From Chloroflexota bacterium (GTDB lineage: Bacteria; Chloroflexota; Anaerolineae; Anaerolineales; UBA11579), in NCBI GenBank assembly GCA_030610225.1, contig JAUWSD010000055.1, positions 1-7,687 on the forward strand: a stretch of 7,687 bases of DNA, read 5' to 3'. Below the pieces are notes generated by a model that was not told the origin of the DNA, searched no databases, and saw only the letters and a program-made list of their open reading frames with translations. Position numbers and translations under genes: made by a program. Position 1 is the stretch's first letter; every line of letters begins with the position of its first letter. Below, one piece after another: positions 1 through 5,818 of this stretch.

Positions 1-128
1 ATGGGGGTGGCTCCTTCTCGATCATTGTTGTGAAATATTATTTGCGCCGGTTTTTGGCACCTTTGGTCACATGGCGGCGAAGAAAAAGAGTTAGACAGGC
101 TGTGGAACATAAGATTAAATCAGAATAA
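1..128 (+). CDS. C-terminal end of an unidentified, probably membrane-associated protein (partial)
   Basis: The frame starting at base 3 stays open from the left edge to TAA at 126-128, giving 41 visible residues. They begin GGGSFSIIVVKYYLRRF and end in a very basic tail (WRRRKRVRQ, then EHKIKSE). A short hydrophobic stretch followed by a positive tail would suit the cytoplasmic end of a membrane protein. The stop lies 14 bases before the start of the next gene on the same strand, so the two are probably co-transcribed. The family cannot be recognised from this fragment. A second frame is open only to about base 94 and is less convincing. The call rests on the open frame, the sensible composition and the spacing. 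Confidence 0.45.
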   Translation, partial: GGGSFSIIVVKYYLRRFLAPLVTWRRRKRVRQAVEHKIKSE

Positions 129-131
129 CAT

Positions 132-135
132 GGAG
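132..135 (+). promoter_or_regulatory. Ribosome binding site fixing a TTG start
   Basis: GGAG at 132-135 lies 7 bases before TTG at 143-145. The nearby ATG at 130-132 is in another frame and meets a stop after seven codons. The metalloprotease frame is closed upstream by TAA at 116-118, so TTG at 143 is the only well-placed start. Confidence 0.65.
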
Positions 136-142
136 TTGGAAA

Positions 143-2155
143 TTGGATCGTAATACAAAATACATTATTGGCTTTCTGTTGGCGTTTTTCCTGCTGACAT
201 GCTGCTGTATTTGCATCACAGCATTTGGAGCATGGAGTTTTATCATTGACGAGCTCGAAATTGATTACAACAGCGATCATTCTGACTCAGAATATGTTGC
301 CCCAACGCCAGACCCGATGGATATGCCCGACCCGCCAACTGAGATAGAAGAAAACATTTCCGTGTTGAATTTAAGTAATATTCAAAATTCAGTAGTAAGC
401 GAATTTGATGTGACAGATGCCGCCAGGATGTTCATGGGGATCACTGATATCCCAGAATTCTATATTGATGAAGATGCGCCATATGATGTGGGTGATGAGC
501 AAAGATTCTGGCTGATCGACACCGATACGAATGTGTCATTTGAGACAGATATGACCTTGCGGTATGAGACAGAGCATGTATATTTCTGGATCGAGAATGG
601 CGTTGTTTATGATGAAGATGACCTGAAAGAACTGGTTGAAACTTTTGAAAATGAGATCTATCCGACCAATAGGGAGTTCTTTGGAAGTGAATTCTATCCG
701 GGAATTGATAACGACCCACATATTTTTATTATCTTTGCAGGAGGATTAGGCAGGAGCGTTGGAGGATTATTCTCTTCATCTGACTCGATCCATCCGGTTG
801 CACAGGATTACTCGAACGGGCATGAAACATTTTACATCAACGCAGACAACCAAAACTTGAGTGATGATTATACCTACGGTGTGCTTTCTCACGAATTTCA
901 ACATATGATCCATTGGTATCTTGACCGGAATGAAACCTCCTGGCTGAATGAAGGTTTTTCGGAACTGGCAGTCCTGTTGAATGAACAGGACCCCGGATAT
1001 TTTGATTATTATTTTCTGCAGAATCCTGATATGCAGCTGAATACCTGGCCGGATGATGACACCACCACCGCTCATTATGGTTCATCGCTGCTCTTTGTGA
1101 CCTATTTCTATGACCGCATGGGTGTGGATGTGACCAAGGCTTTGGTCGCTCACACCGACAATGGGCTGGATAGCATTGATAATCTGATGATCGAACTTGA
1201 TATTGTCGATGAGCTGACTGGTGAAGTTGTAAAGGCTGATGAACTGGTTCTTGATTGGGCTGTCACAAATTATCTACTGGATGATGCTGTAGAAGATGGG
1301 CGTTATGATTATTACTCTTATGAACCAAATGGCTCTGCTCCGATCACAACCGAGATTGATGAATGCTCAGAAATGGATATGTCTCAGACCGTCAATCAGT
1401 ACGGCGCAGATTATATAAAGATCAGATGTGGTGAAGGGCAGACAATCAGTTTTTCAGGAAATCAACTGGTTGATCTGCTGCCGGAAAAAGCTTACTCTGG
1501 TGATTATTCATTTTGGACGAATCAAGGTGATGAATCTAAGATGACCCTTACGAGATTTTTCGATTTTACAGAGTATGAAGGTGATATATCCTTCACATAT
1601 AATATCTGGTATGACATCGAAGAGGACTATGATTACCTTTATCTTGTTACATCACCCGATGGTGAGGATTGGGAGATAATTGAAACTCCTTCCGGAACAG
1701 ATGATGACCCATCAGGAAATAATTATGGGTGGGGATATAATGGTTTTTCTGGTGATGGTGGAGAGTGGATCAATGAAAAGGTCGATCTTTCCGAATATGC
1801 CGGCCAGGAAGTATACATTGGCTTTTTATACCTGACCGATGCTGGCGTAAATGGAGAGGGTGCGCTGATAGATAATGTTTATATCCCTGAAATTGGATAT
1901 GAGCAGGACTTTGAGAATGGGGTGGGGGATTGGGAAGCGGATGGCTTTGTACTTGTATCTGATCAGATCCCGCAATCATTTGAATTGGCATTGATCCGGC
2001 TTGGAAGTGAGACCAGTGTTGAAAGATTAGCGCTTTCCCCTGAAAACACTGTTGAATTCGAGATGGAAGCGTATGAGCGGGTAATACTGGTTGTAGTAGG
2101 CACAACACGCTATACCCATCAGCCAGCTGTATACAACCTCTCGGTAATTGATTAG
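143..2155 (+). CDS. Membrane-anchored extracellular zinc metalloprotease, M30/M6-like
   Basis: A 670-residue protein starting at TTG. Residues 7-34 form one hydrophobic segment containing a run of three cysteines (TCCCIC), preceded by a basic N-terminus, so the bulk should lie outside the cell. An acidic, proline-rich spacer follows (about 40-70). The catalytic domain (about 140-400) has the zinc motif H250-E251-F-Q-H254, and WLNEGFSE supplies a likely third ligand at E270, the pattern of gluzincins such as the M30 hyicolysin family. Residues about 445-585 (FWTNQGDESK, then YDIEEDYDYLYL) resemble the beta-sandwich region behind the catalytic domain of immune-inhibitor-A (M6) proteases. The protein is strikingly acidic. 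Expected role: degrading external protein, substrate unknown. The metalloprotease call is firm. The exact peptidase family is inferred. Confidence 0.8.
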   Translation: MDRNTKYIIGFLLAFFLLTCCCICITAFGAWSFIIDELEIDYNSDHSDSEYVAPTPDPMDMPDPPTEIEENISVLNLSNIQNSVVSEFDVTDAARMFMGITDIPEFYIDEDAPYDVGDEQRFWLIDTDTNVSFETDMTLRYETEHVYFWIENGVVYDEDDLKELVETFENEIYPTNREFFGSEFYPGIDNDPHIFIIFAGGLGRSVGGLFSSSDSIHPVAQDYSNGHETFYINADNQNLSDDYTYGVLSHEFQHMIHWYLDRNETSWLNEGFSELAVLLNEQDPGYFDYYFLQNPDMQLNTWPDDDTTTAHYGSSLLFVTYFYDRMGVDVTKALVAHTDNGLDSIDNLMIELDIVDELTGEVVKADELVLDWAVTNYLLDDAVEDGRYDYYSYEPNGSAPITTEIDECSEMDMSQTVNQYGADYIKIRCGEGQTISFSGNQLVDLLPEKAYSGDYSFWTNQGDESKMTLTRFFDFTEYEGDISFTYNIWYDIEEDYDYLYLVTSPDGEDWEIIETPSGTDDDPSGNNYGWGYNGFSGDGGEWINEKVDLSEYAGQEVYIGFLYLTDAGVNGEGALIDNVYIPEIGYEQDFENGVGDWEADGFVLVSDQIPQSFELALIRLGSETSVERLALSPENTVEFEMEAYERVILVVVGTTRYTHQPAVYNLSVID

Positions 2156-2168
2156 ATAAATCTGGAAT

Positions 2169-2197
2169 AAAAAAAGGCAGCGATCCCTGCCTTTTTT
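2169..2197. terminator. Bidirectional rho-independent terminator between convergent genes
   Basis: AAAAAAGGCAG (2170-2180), loop CGATCC, then CTGCCTTTTTT (2187-2197) form a perfect 11-bp stem. The arms end in A and T runs, so each strand has a GC core followed by a U tract. It lies between the metalloprotease stop (2155) and the DedA stop (2201) and can serve both. Confidence 0.9.
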
Positions 2198-2200
2198 GTT

Positions 2201-2851
2201 TTAGTTATCAGATTGCTTGGAGGCTTTCTTTTCCTTCATGAATTCCAGAATTGGAGGGAGAATTGACAGGAAGATGATCGCAAAGATCACCAGGCTGAAA
2301 TTCTCTTCGACCACTTTCAGGTTTCCAAAGAAATATCCCAAAACGGTAAATATACCAACCCATGAAATAGCTCCAATGACATTATACAGAGCGAATTTTG
2401 GATATGTCATCGATCCCGCACCAGCAATGAAAGGCACAAAGGTGCGGACAATGGGCATGAAGCGCGCCAGGATGACGGCCTTTCCCCCGTATTTCTCAAA
2501 AAAGTCATGGGCTTTATCTAAATATTCCCGTTTCAGGAATTTGATATTGTCAGAGAACACCCTCGGGCCGATGTAATTTCCTATTGCGTAATTGACACCA
2601 TCGCCGATGATCCCGGCCAATGCCATCACTCCAAATATGTACCATGGGTTCAAATCACCTTTGGCTGCAAATGCAGCGGCAGCAAAGATCAATGAATCGC
2701 CTGGCAGGAAGGGGGTGATGACGAAACCTGTTTCAGCGAACACTATCAAGAACAGGATCCCATAGGTCCAGCCCTGATAGTCACTGATGATCACAGCAAG
2801 GTGTTTGTCGATGTGGATGATGAAGTCGAATAGTGCTGAAATTAATTCCAT
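2201..2851 (-). CDS. DedA-family (SNARE-associated / VTT domain) integral membrane protein
   Basis: A 216-residue polytopic membrane protein of normal length for the DedA family, whose members are linked to membrane lipid recycling (polyprenyl phosphate or phospholipid movement) and proton-dependent envelope homeostasis. Family motifs in order: F38-A-E-T-G, then P47-F-L-P-G-D-S (acidic E40 and D52), GDGVNYAIGNYIG (83-95), GGKAVILARFMPIVRTFVPF (122-141) with R130 and R136, and an amphipathic/TM C-terminus ending in lysines. Two acidic and two arginine residues are thus present where E. coli YqjA/YghB need them. TAGGA at 2862-2858 lies 6 bases before ATG. The gene follows the selenoprotein lipoprotein gene on the same strand, but a terminator and a probable private promoter stand between them. 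Substrate not determinable. Confidence 0.92.
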   Translation of the reverse strand: MELISALFDFIIHIDKHLAVIISDYQGWTYGILFLIVFAETGFVITPFLPGDSLIFAAAAFAAKGDLNPWYIFGVMALAGIIGDGVNYAIGNYIGPRVFSDNIKFLKREYLDKAHDFFEKYGGKAVILARFMPIVRTFVPFIAGAGSMTYPKFALYNVIGAISWVGIFTVLGYFFGNLKVVEENFSLVIFAIIFLSILPPILEFMKEKKASKQSDN

Positions 2852-2861
2852 AATTTTTCCT

Positions 2862-2896
2862 AAAAAAGAAACCGGCGGGATTATACCACCGGTTTC
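2862..2896 (-). terminator. Rho-independent terminator after the lipoprotein gene
   Basis: Read on the minus strand: GAAACCGGTGG (2896-2886), a 7-base loop TATAATC, then CCGCCGGTTTC (2878-2868), an 11-bp stem with one U-G pair, followed by six T (2867-2862). It starts 27 bases after the TAG of the lipoprotein gene. The T run directly abuts the TAGGA ribosome binding site of the DedA gene. Confidence 0.85.
2880..2888 (-). promoter_or_regulatory. Extended -10 promoter inside the terminator loop (DedA gene)
   Basis: On the minus strand the terminator loop and its flank read TGG-TATAAT (2888-2880), a perfect TGn extended -10 box. No good -35 is visible 16-18 bases upstream, which extended -10 promoters can tolerate. 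Transcription would start in the 3' arm of the hairpin and give DedA a leader of only about 20-25 bases. Prediction from sequence only. Confidence 0.45.
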
Positions 2897-2900
2897 ACAT

Positions 2901-2914
2901 TCACCGTATGGTGA
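2901..2914. repeat. Small inverted repeat
   Basis: TCACC-GTAT-GGTGA, a 5-bp stem with a 4-base loop, lies just after the lipoprotein gene stop and before the terminator. It may be an accessory 3' hairpin. No function can be assigned. Confidence 0.3.
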
Positions 2915-2922
2915 TTTGAATA

Positions 2923-4176
2923 CTAATCTGAGACTTCGATGATCACGTCCAGAATATAATCCGGCTCTGGAAGGACACCGGCAGAATTGGGATCGCGCAA
3001 TGTCAGACTCCTGACCACATCCATACCTTCGAGAACTTCACCAAAAATGGTGTAATTTCCAGTCAGGTGTTCCTGGGGACTCACGGTGATGAAGAACTGG
3101 CTGCCATTTGCTGTTGGGCCTGAGTTGGCCATTGCCAGGAGGCCTTCCCGATCAAATGTGAGATCAGGTGATACCTCAATGCTGTAAAAATACCCGGGAT
3201 GTCCATATCCGGTTCCTGAAGGATCACCTGCTTGAGCCATGAAGTTTTCCAGCACGCGGTGGAATGACACATTGTCATAGTAGTCGTTTTCTGCCAGGAA
3301 TATGAAGCTGTTCACTGCAAAGGGGGCTAATTCCGGGAATAAACCTATTACGATATCGCCTTTTTCTGTCACGAGTGTGGCAGTGTAATTAAGGTTTTCA
3401 TCGATCGTGACCTCCGGGCATTCAGTGTGCATTTTATCCTGCATGTCTGCCAGCGGAAGGAAAATTTGCTCAAATAGGCCAACATTCAGGTAGTTTGCAT
3501 CAAGAACACCATTGTCATCCACGAAGAATGGAGTGTATTCAACATTATTTTCTATCGCTTTGTTGAATGAGTAATTTGCTATGTAAACGATATCTTCGCT
3601 GAACATATCTGTTTCAAATTGAACCGGGTCCAAACCCAATGTTTCAGCCTGCTCAATTATCCAGGCAGTAAAATCATCGGGGGACATAACTGACCATTCA
3701 CCCTGGGCTTCATAAAGCAAGTAATAAATATCCCAGAAAGCATCCTGTAACCCAGCGGCTTCTGAAGCCTGGGTAGCCAGCGAGGCCTTGTCGTGGATAG
3801 TTAGCGGGAAATGCCTGTAAATGAACCTGATCTCATCAGGAAAAGCGTCAAGTAACTGCGCCAACACGGGCGCATAATGTGCACAAGCCGGTCACTGAAA
3901 ATCGCCGTATTCAACGATTGTGATCTTGTAATCTTCTACTGCACCAGTGATGTGGTCGAATGGATCTAAGGCCATCTCTGTGGGTTCAGAATTAGCGATA
4001 CAGCTGGCGGCCGAGGAGGCTGGCGAATACTCGGGATCGTCAGCACTATCATTCTGTTCATTTTCTGAATCTTGGTCATTATTGACAACCGGGTCGTTGT
4101 TGTCGACCTCTCCACTTGAGCATGCTGTCAACAAAAAGATCAGAGCAATAAGTAAAACGGTAATTCTTTTTGTCAT
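2923..4176 (-). CDS. Selenoprotein lipoprotein: DsbA-like UxxC thioredoxin domain fused to a cyclophilin-type peptidyl-prolyl isomerase
   Basis: Read as one 417-residue frame with UGA (3894-3892) decoded as selenocysteine 95. Residues 1-19 are a lipoprotein signal peptide with lipobox L16-T-A-C19. An acidic Asp/Asn/Glu linker reaches about residue 80. The thioredoxin-fold domain (about 84-250) has EYGDFQ-U95-P-A-C98-AHYAPV, the helical insertion usual in DsbA/Thioredoxin_4 proteins, and a probable cis-proline P216 (EYTPFFV). The cyclophilin domain (about 263-417) keeps R307, F312-M-x-Q315 and Q360-F-F, but H370 replaces the usual tryptophan and Y375 the usual histidine. AGGA at 4187-4184 lies 7 bases before ATG. 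Expected role: thiol-disulfide and proline-isomer folding catalysis outside the membrane. Without readthrough the gene would yield a domainless 94-residue lipoprotein. A nonsense mutation or read error remains the alternative. Confidence 0.85.
3857..3874 (-). promoter_or_regulatory. Candidate bacterial SECIS element
   Basis: On the minus strand TGCGCC (3874-3869), loop CGTGTT (3868-3863), GGCGCA (3862-3857): a perfect 6-bp GC-rich stem with a 6-base loop. The loop begins after 23 intervening bases from the TGA, inside the 16-37 range described for bacterial SECIS hairpins, and has G at its second position as SelB recognition requires. It lies inside the coding sequence, as in bacterial selenoprotein genes. 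Confidence 0.75.
3892..3894 (-). other. In-frame TGA read as selenocysteine (Sec95)
   Basis: The codons around it are GAT TTT CAG TGA CCG GCT TGT, giving D-F-Q-U-P-A-C. In DsbA-like proteins this is the site of the nucleophilic cysteine of CxxC. The frame continues without another stop for 322 codons. The base after TGA is C, also the case in E. coli fdhF. Confidence 0.85.
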
Positions 4177-4250
4177 AGTAAATTCCTGCCTTGTAATATT
4201 TGTTAAAAATCTCGATTTTAATAAGTCAGGGAGTGTTTATTAATGGGCTG

Positions 4251-4279
4251 ATTTTACCATTTTTTACTAAATTAGTCTA
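4251..4279 (-). promoter_or_regulatory. Probable sigma-70 promoter for the selenoprotein gene
   Basis: On the minus strand TAGACT (4279-4274, 4 of 6 matches to TTGACA), a 17-base spacer, then TAAAAT (4256-4251) preceded by TGG, an extended -10. The start would fall near 4244, leaving a leader of about 68 bases. A near-perfect palindrome ACTAA-A-TTAGT (4266-4276) overlaps the -35 side and spacer. Confidence 0.4.
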
Positions 4280-4303
4280 AATCGGGTCTTTTAGCCATTA
4301 AAT

Positions 4304-4331
4304 TTGAGATAAGGCGGGTACATGCTATAAT
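4304..4331 (+). promoter_or_regulatory. Sigma-70 promoter for the epimerase gene
   Basis: TTGAGA (4304-4309, 5 of 6), a 16-base spacer, then a perfect TATAAT (4326-4331) preceded by TGC, an extended -10. The start would be near 4338, about 43 bases before the ATG. This is the best promoter in the window and diverges from the one serving the selenoprotein gene. Confidence 0.75.
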
Positions 4332-4371
4332 GCTTTCACTTTAAAGCACAAATCTCCATGAGAAGGTTTTG

Positions 4372-4375
4372 GGAG
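4372..4375 (+). promoter_or_regulatory. Ribosome binding site selecting the ATG at 4381
   Basis: GGAG at 4372-4375 lies 5 bases before ATG 4381. The in-frame TTG at 4369 has its nearest purine-rich motif (AGAAGG, 4361-4366) only 2 bases away, which is too close, and it would add four residues before the conserved MKFLITG start. Confidence 0.7.
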
Positions 4376-4380
4376 CAAGG

Positions 4381-5310
4381 ATGAAATTTTTAATCACAGG
4401 GGCTGCAGGGTTTCTTGGGTCAGCACTAGCAAATCATTTGGCAAAAGAAGGTCATCTGGTGCGGGGTTTGGACGATCTGTCCACTGGAAAAGAAGAGAAC
4501 CTGAGCGATGAAGTTCATTTTACCAGGGGAGATGTAAATGATAAGACTGTCTTGTGGGACCTTCTTCAGGATGTGGATGTTGTATATCATTTGGCTGCAA
4601 AAGTTCTTGTCGCGGAATCGATCCTTTATCCGAGGGAATATAATCATGTGAATGTGGGGGGCACAGTTTCTTTGATGGAAGCCATGCGTGATGTAGGCGT
4701 CAAGCGGGTAGTGTTCATCTCCTCGGGGGCGGTTTATGGACCCCAGGAAGAACAGCCGGTCAATGAGAGGGCGCTGCCAACACCAAATTCACCCTACGCT
4801 GTATCCAAGCTGGCAGCAGAGAACTACGTAAATACGATAGGTTTACACGGGGGAATTGAGACAGTCAGCCTGCGTGTTTTCAATGCATATGGACCCGGGC
4901 AATCGATCCCTGCATCGCATGCGCCTCTTATACCGAATTTCCTATGGCAGGGGATCAGGGGAGGGTCGCTGGTAGTTTATGGTGATGGAACTCAGACAAG
5001 GGATTTTGTGTATGTCGATGATGTGGTCAAAGCCATGACCCTGGCCGCCACAGCAACCGGTATTGACAAAGAAGTCATAAATGTCGGCTCTGGGAAAGAG
5101 ACAAGTGTGATCTCAATTGCTGAGAAAGTTAAGGAGTTAACTCAAAACCCTGCTGATATTATTCTGACGAAGAATGACCCGGGCGAAATGAGAGTTCGGG
5201 CAAATATATATAAAGCAAAGAAGAAGCTGAACTTTGTGCCTAAAGTCAGTCTAGAAGAAGGGCTGCAAAAAACTCTGGAGAAGGATCCCAGATTCCAGAG
5301 AGAAGATTAA
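4381..5310 (+). CDS. NAD-dependent nucleotide-sugar epimerase/dehydratase (extended SDR, GalE-like)
   Basis: A 309-residue extended short-chain dehydrogenase of normal length. The N-terminal Rossmann motif is T6-G-A-A-G-F-L-G13 and D31 ends strand 2, favouring NAD over NADP. DV at 51-52 and LAAK at 71-74 bind the cofactor. The catalytic set is S114/S115 with Y139-x3-K143. VFNAYGPGQ (166-174), VYGDGTQTRDFVYVDDVV (199-216) and INVGSG (233-238) are typical of UDP-sugar 4-epimerases and related UDP-glucuronate or dTDP-sugar enzymes. Expected role: making activated sugars for cell-surface glycans in the cytoplasm. The exact sugar cannot be told from motifs alone, so no symbol is given. It is transcribed alone from its own strong promoter and is followed by a hairpin shared with the convergent bactofilin gene. 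Confidence 0.88.
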   Translation: MKFLITGAAGFLGSALANHLAKEGHLVRGLDDLSTGKEENLSDEVHFTRGDVNDKTVLWDLLQDVDVVYHLAAKVLVAESILYPREYNHVNVGGTVSLMEAMRDVGVKRVVFISSGAVYGPQEEQPVNERALPTPNSPYAVSKLAAENYVNTIGLHGGIETVSLRVFNAYGPGQSIPASHAPLIPNFLWQGIRGGSLVVYGDGTQTRDFVYVDDVVKAMTLAATATGIDKEVINVGSGKETSVISIAEKVKELTQNPADIILTKNDPGEMRVRANIYKAKKKLNFVPKVSLEEGLQKTLEKDPRFQRED

Positions 5311-5331
5311 TCCTTCTAGTTATATGGTGAT

Positions 5332-5361
5332 AAAAAAAAAGAGGCCGTGATTGGCCTCTTT
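5332..5361. terminator. Rho-independent terminator at the end of the bactofilin operon
   Basis: AAAGAGGCC (5338-5346), loop GTGATT, GGCCTCTTT (5353-5361): a perfect 9-bp stem. On the minus strand it is followed by an unbroken run of nine T overlapping the stem end (5340-5332), making a strong terminator for the bactofilin unit. On the plus strand the U run is only three bases, so it is weaker for the epimerase gene. Confidence 0.85.
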
Positions 5362-5369
5362 ATGGTTTG

Positions 5370-5813
5370 TTATTCTTTCGGTTCGGGTTTCGGTTCGGGT
5401 TTCGGTTTGGGTTCGGGTTTGGATTCGGGTTTGGGTGCAGGTTCAGGTGGAGTTTCTTTCATTGCGACCTTTCCATGCATGAAGGCGCCTTCTTCGATAG
5501 TGAAGTTCTGTGCATCAATATTCCCCCACACTTTGCCAGTTGATCTGATCTCAACCTTATCTGCGTGAGTGGTGCCGTGCAATTGCCCTGCAATGATGAC
5601 CCGCACTGCATTTAAGTCTTTGCAGGTCACAACCGCATCTTCACCAACCACCAGTAATCCCTTGACATCAAGCTCACCTTCGAATTTTCCCTCGATCCGC
5701 AGACCGCCTTCTCCAGTAAGCTTTCCTGTGATAGTGACACCTTTTGCGATCACACTTGTTATTTTAGATTTGCTGTTATCAATTGAGCCTTTAAATTTTT
5801 GTTTACTGAACAT
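5370..5813 (-). CDS. Bactofilin-family cytoskeletal protein with a Pro-Glu-Pro-Lys tail
   Basis: A 147-residue protein. The core (about 18-118) is built of short glycine-spaced beta repeats (TITGKLTGEGGLRIEGKFEG, then DVKGLLVVGEDAVV and VIIAGQLHG) as in the right-handed beta-helix of bactofilins (DUF583), which polymerise without nucleotide and scaffold envelope or shape enzymes at the membrane. The N-terminus is short, basic and lysine/serine rich. The tail from 121 is a run of PEPAPKPE/PEPK units encoded by a 12-base tandem repeat and is probably disordered. GGAG at 5825-5822 lies 8 bases before ATG and overlaps the last codon of fabI. The start is only 5 bases after the fabI stop, so the two are translated from one message. 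Partners are unknown. Confidence 0.9.
   Translation of the reverse strand: MFSKQKFKGSIDNSKSKITSVIAKGVTITGKLTGEGGLRIEGKFEGELDVKGLLVVGEDAVVTCKDLNAVRVIIAGQLHGTTHADKVEIRSTGKVWGNIDAQNFTIEEGAFMHGKVAMKETPPEPAPKPESKPEPKPKPEPKPEPKE
5376..5447. repeat. Degenerate 12-base tandem repeat encoding the bactofilin tail
   Basis: On the plus strand TTTCGGTTCGGG occurs twice exactly (5376-5387, 5388-5399), then once with one change (5400-5411). A half unit (5412-5417) and two more diverged units (5418-5429, 5430-5441) follow. In the gene each unit reads Pro-Glu-Pro-Lys or a near variant, so gain or loss of a unit keeps the frame. Confidence 0.85.
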
Positions 5814-5818
5814 AATTT

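Noticed and set aside
143..220. Lipobox in the metalloprotease N-terminus (FLLTC)
   Set aside because: The residue before the Cys is Thr where Gly, Ala or Ser is expected, and the hydrophobic stretch continues past the cysteines, so a TM anchor fits better.
38..280. Minus-strand 80-residue ORF at the left edge
   Set aside because: It lies antisense to the end of the first gene and the start of the metalloprotease, with no ribosome binding site or domain.
2923..3867. A stand-alone 314-residue cyclophilin starting at GTG 3867
   Set aside because: No ribosome binding site precedes this GTG, the start would cut the thioredoxin fold and lack an export signal, and the GTG lies in the loop of the SECIS-like hairpin.
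3892..3894. TGA as a nonsense mutation, pseudogene or base-calling error
   Set aside because: Not excluded, but less likely: the rest of the frame is intact for 322 codons, the stop falls exactly on a redox cysteine, and a matching SECIS-like hairpin follows.
3892..4176. A separate 94-residue small lipoprotein ending at TGA
   Set aside because: It stops in the middle of a DsbA active-site motif (EYGDFQ), and the next codons continue the same domain in the same frame. As a stand-alone protein it would be a signal peptide and linker with no domain.
3947..4243. Plus-strand ORF opposite the lipoprotein N-terminus
   Set aside because: Low-complexity reverse of the acidic linker. It crosses the promoter region and has no family features.
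4266..4276. Palindrome ACTAA-A-TTAGT as a regulator binding site
   Set aside because: It overlaps the predicted promoter, but it is short, AT-rich and single-copy, so chance is a sufficient explanation without comparison to relatives.
4369..4380. TTG at 4369 as the epimerase start (MGAR extension)
   Set aside because: ATG 4381 has GGAG at 5-base spacing and gives the standard MKFLITGAAG start of the family.
5347..5568. Plus-strand ORF with a glycine/serine repeat (GSGFGSG)
   Set aside because: It is the antisense of the PEPK repeat in the bactofilin gene, with no ribosome binding site or recognisable domain.
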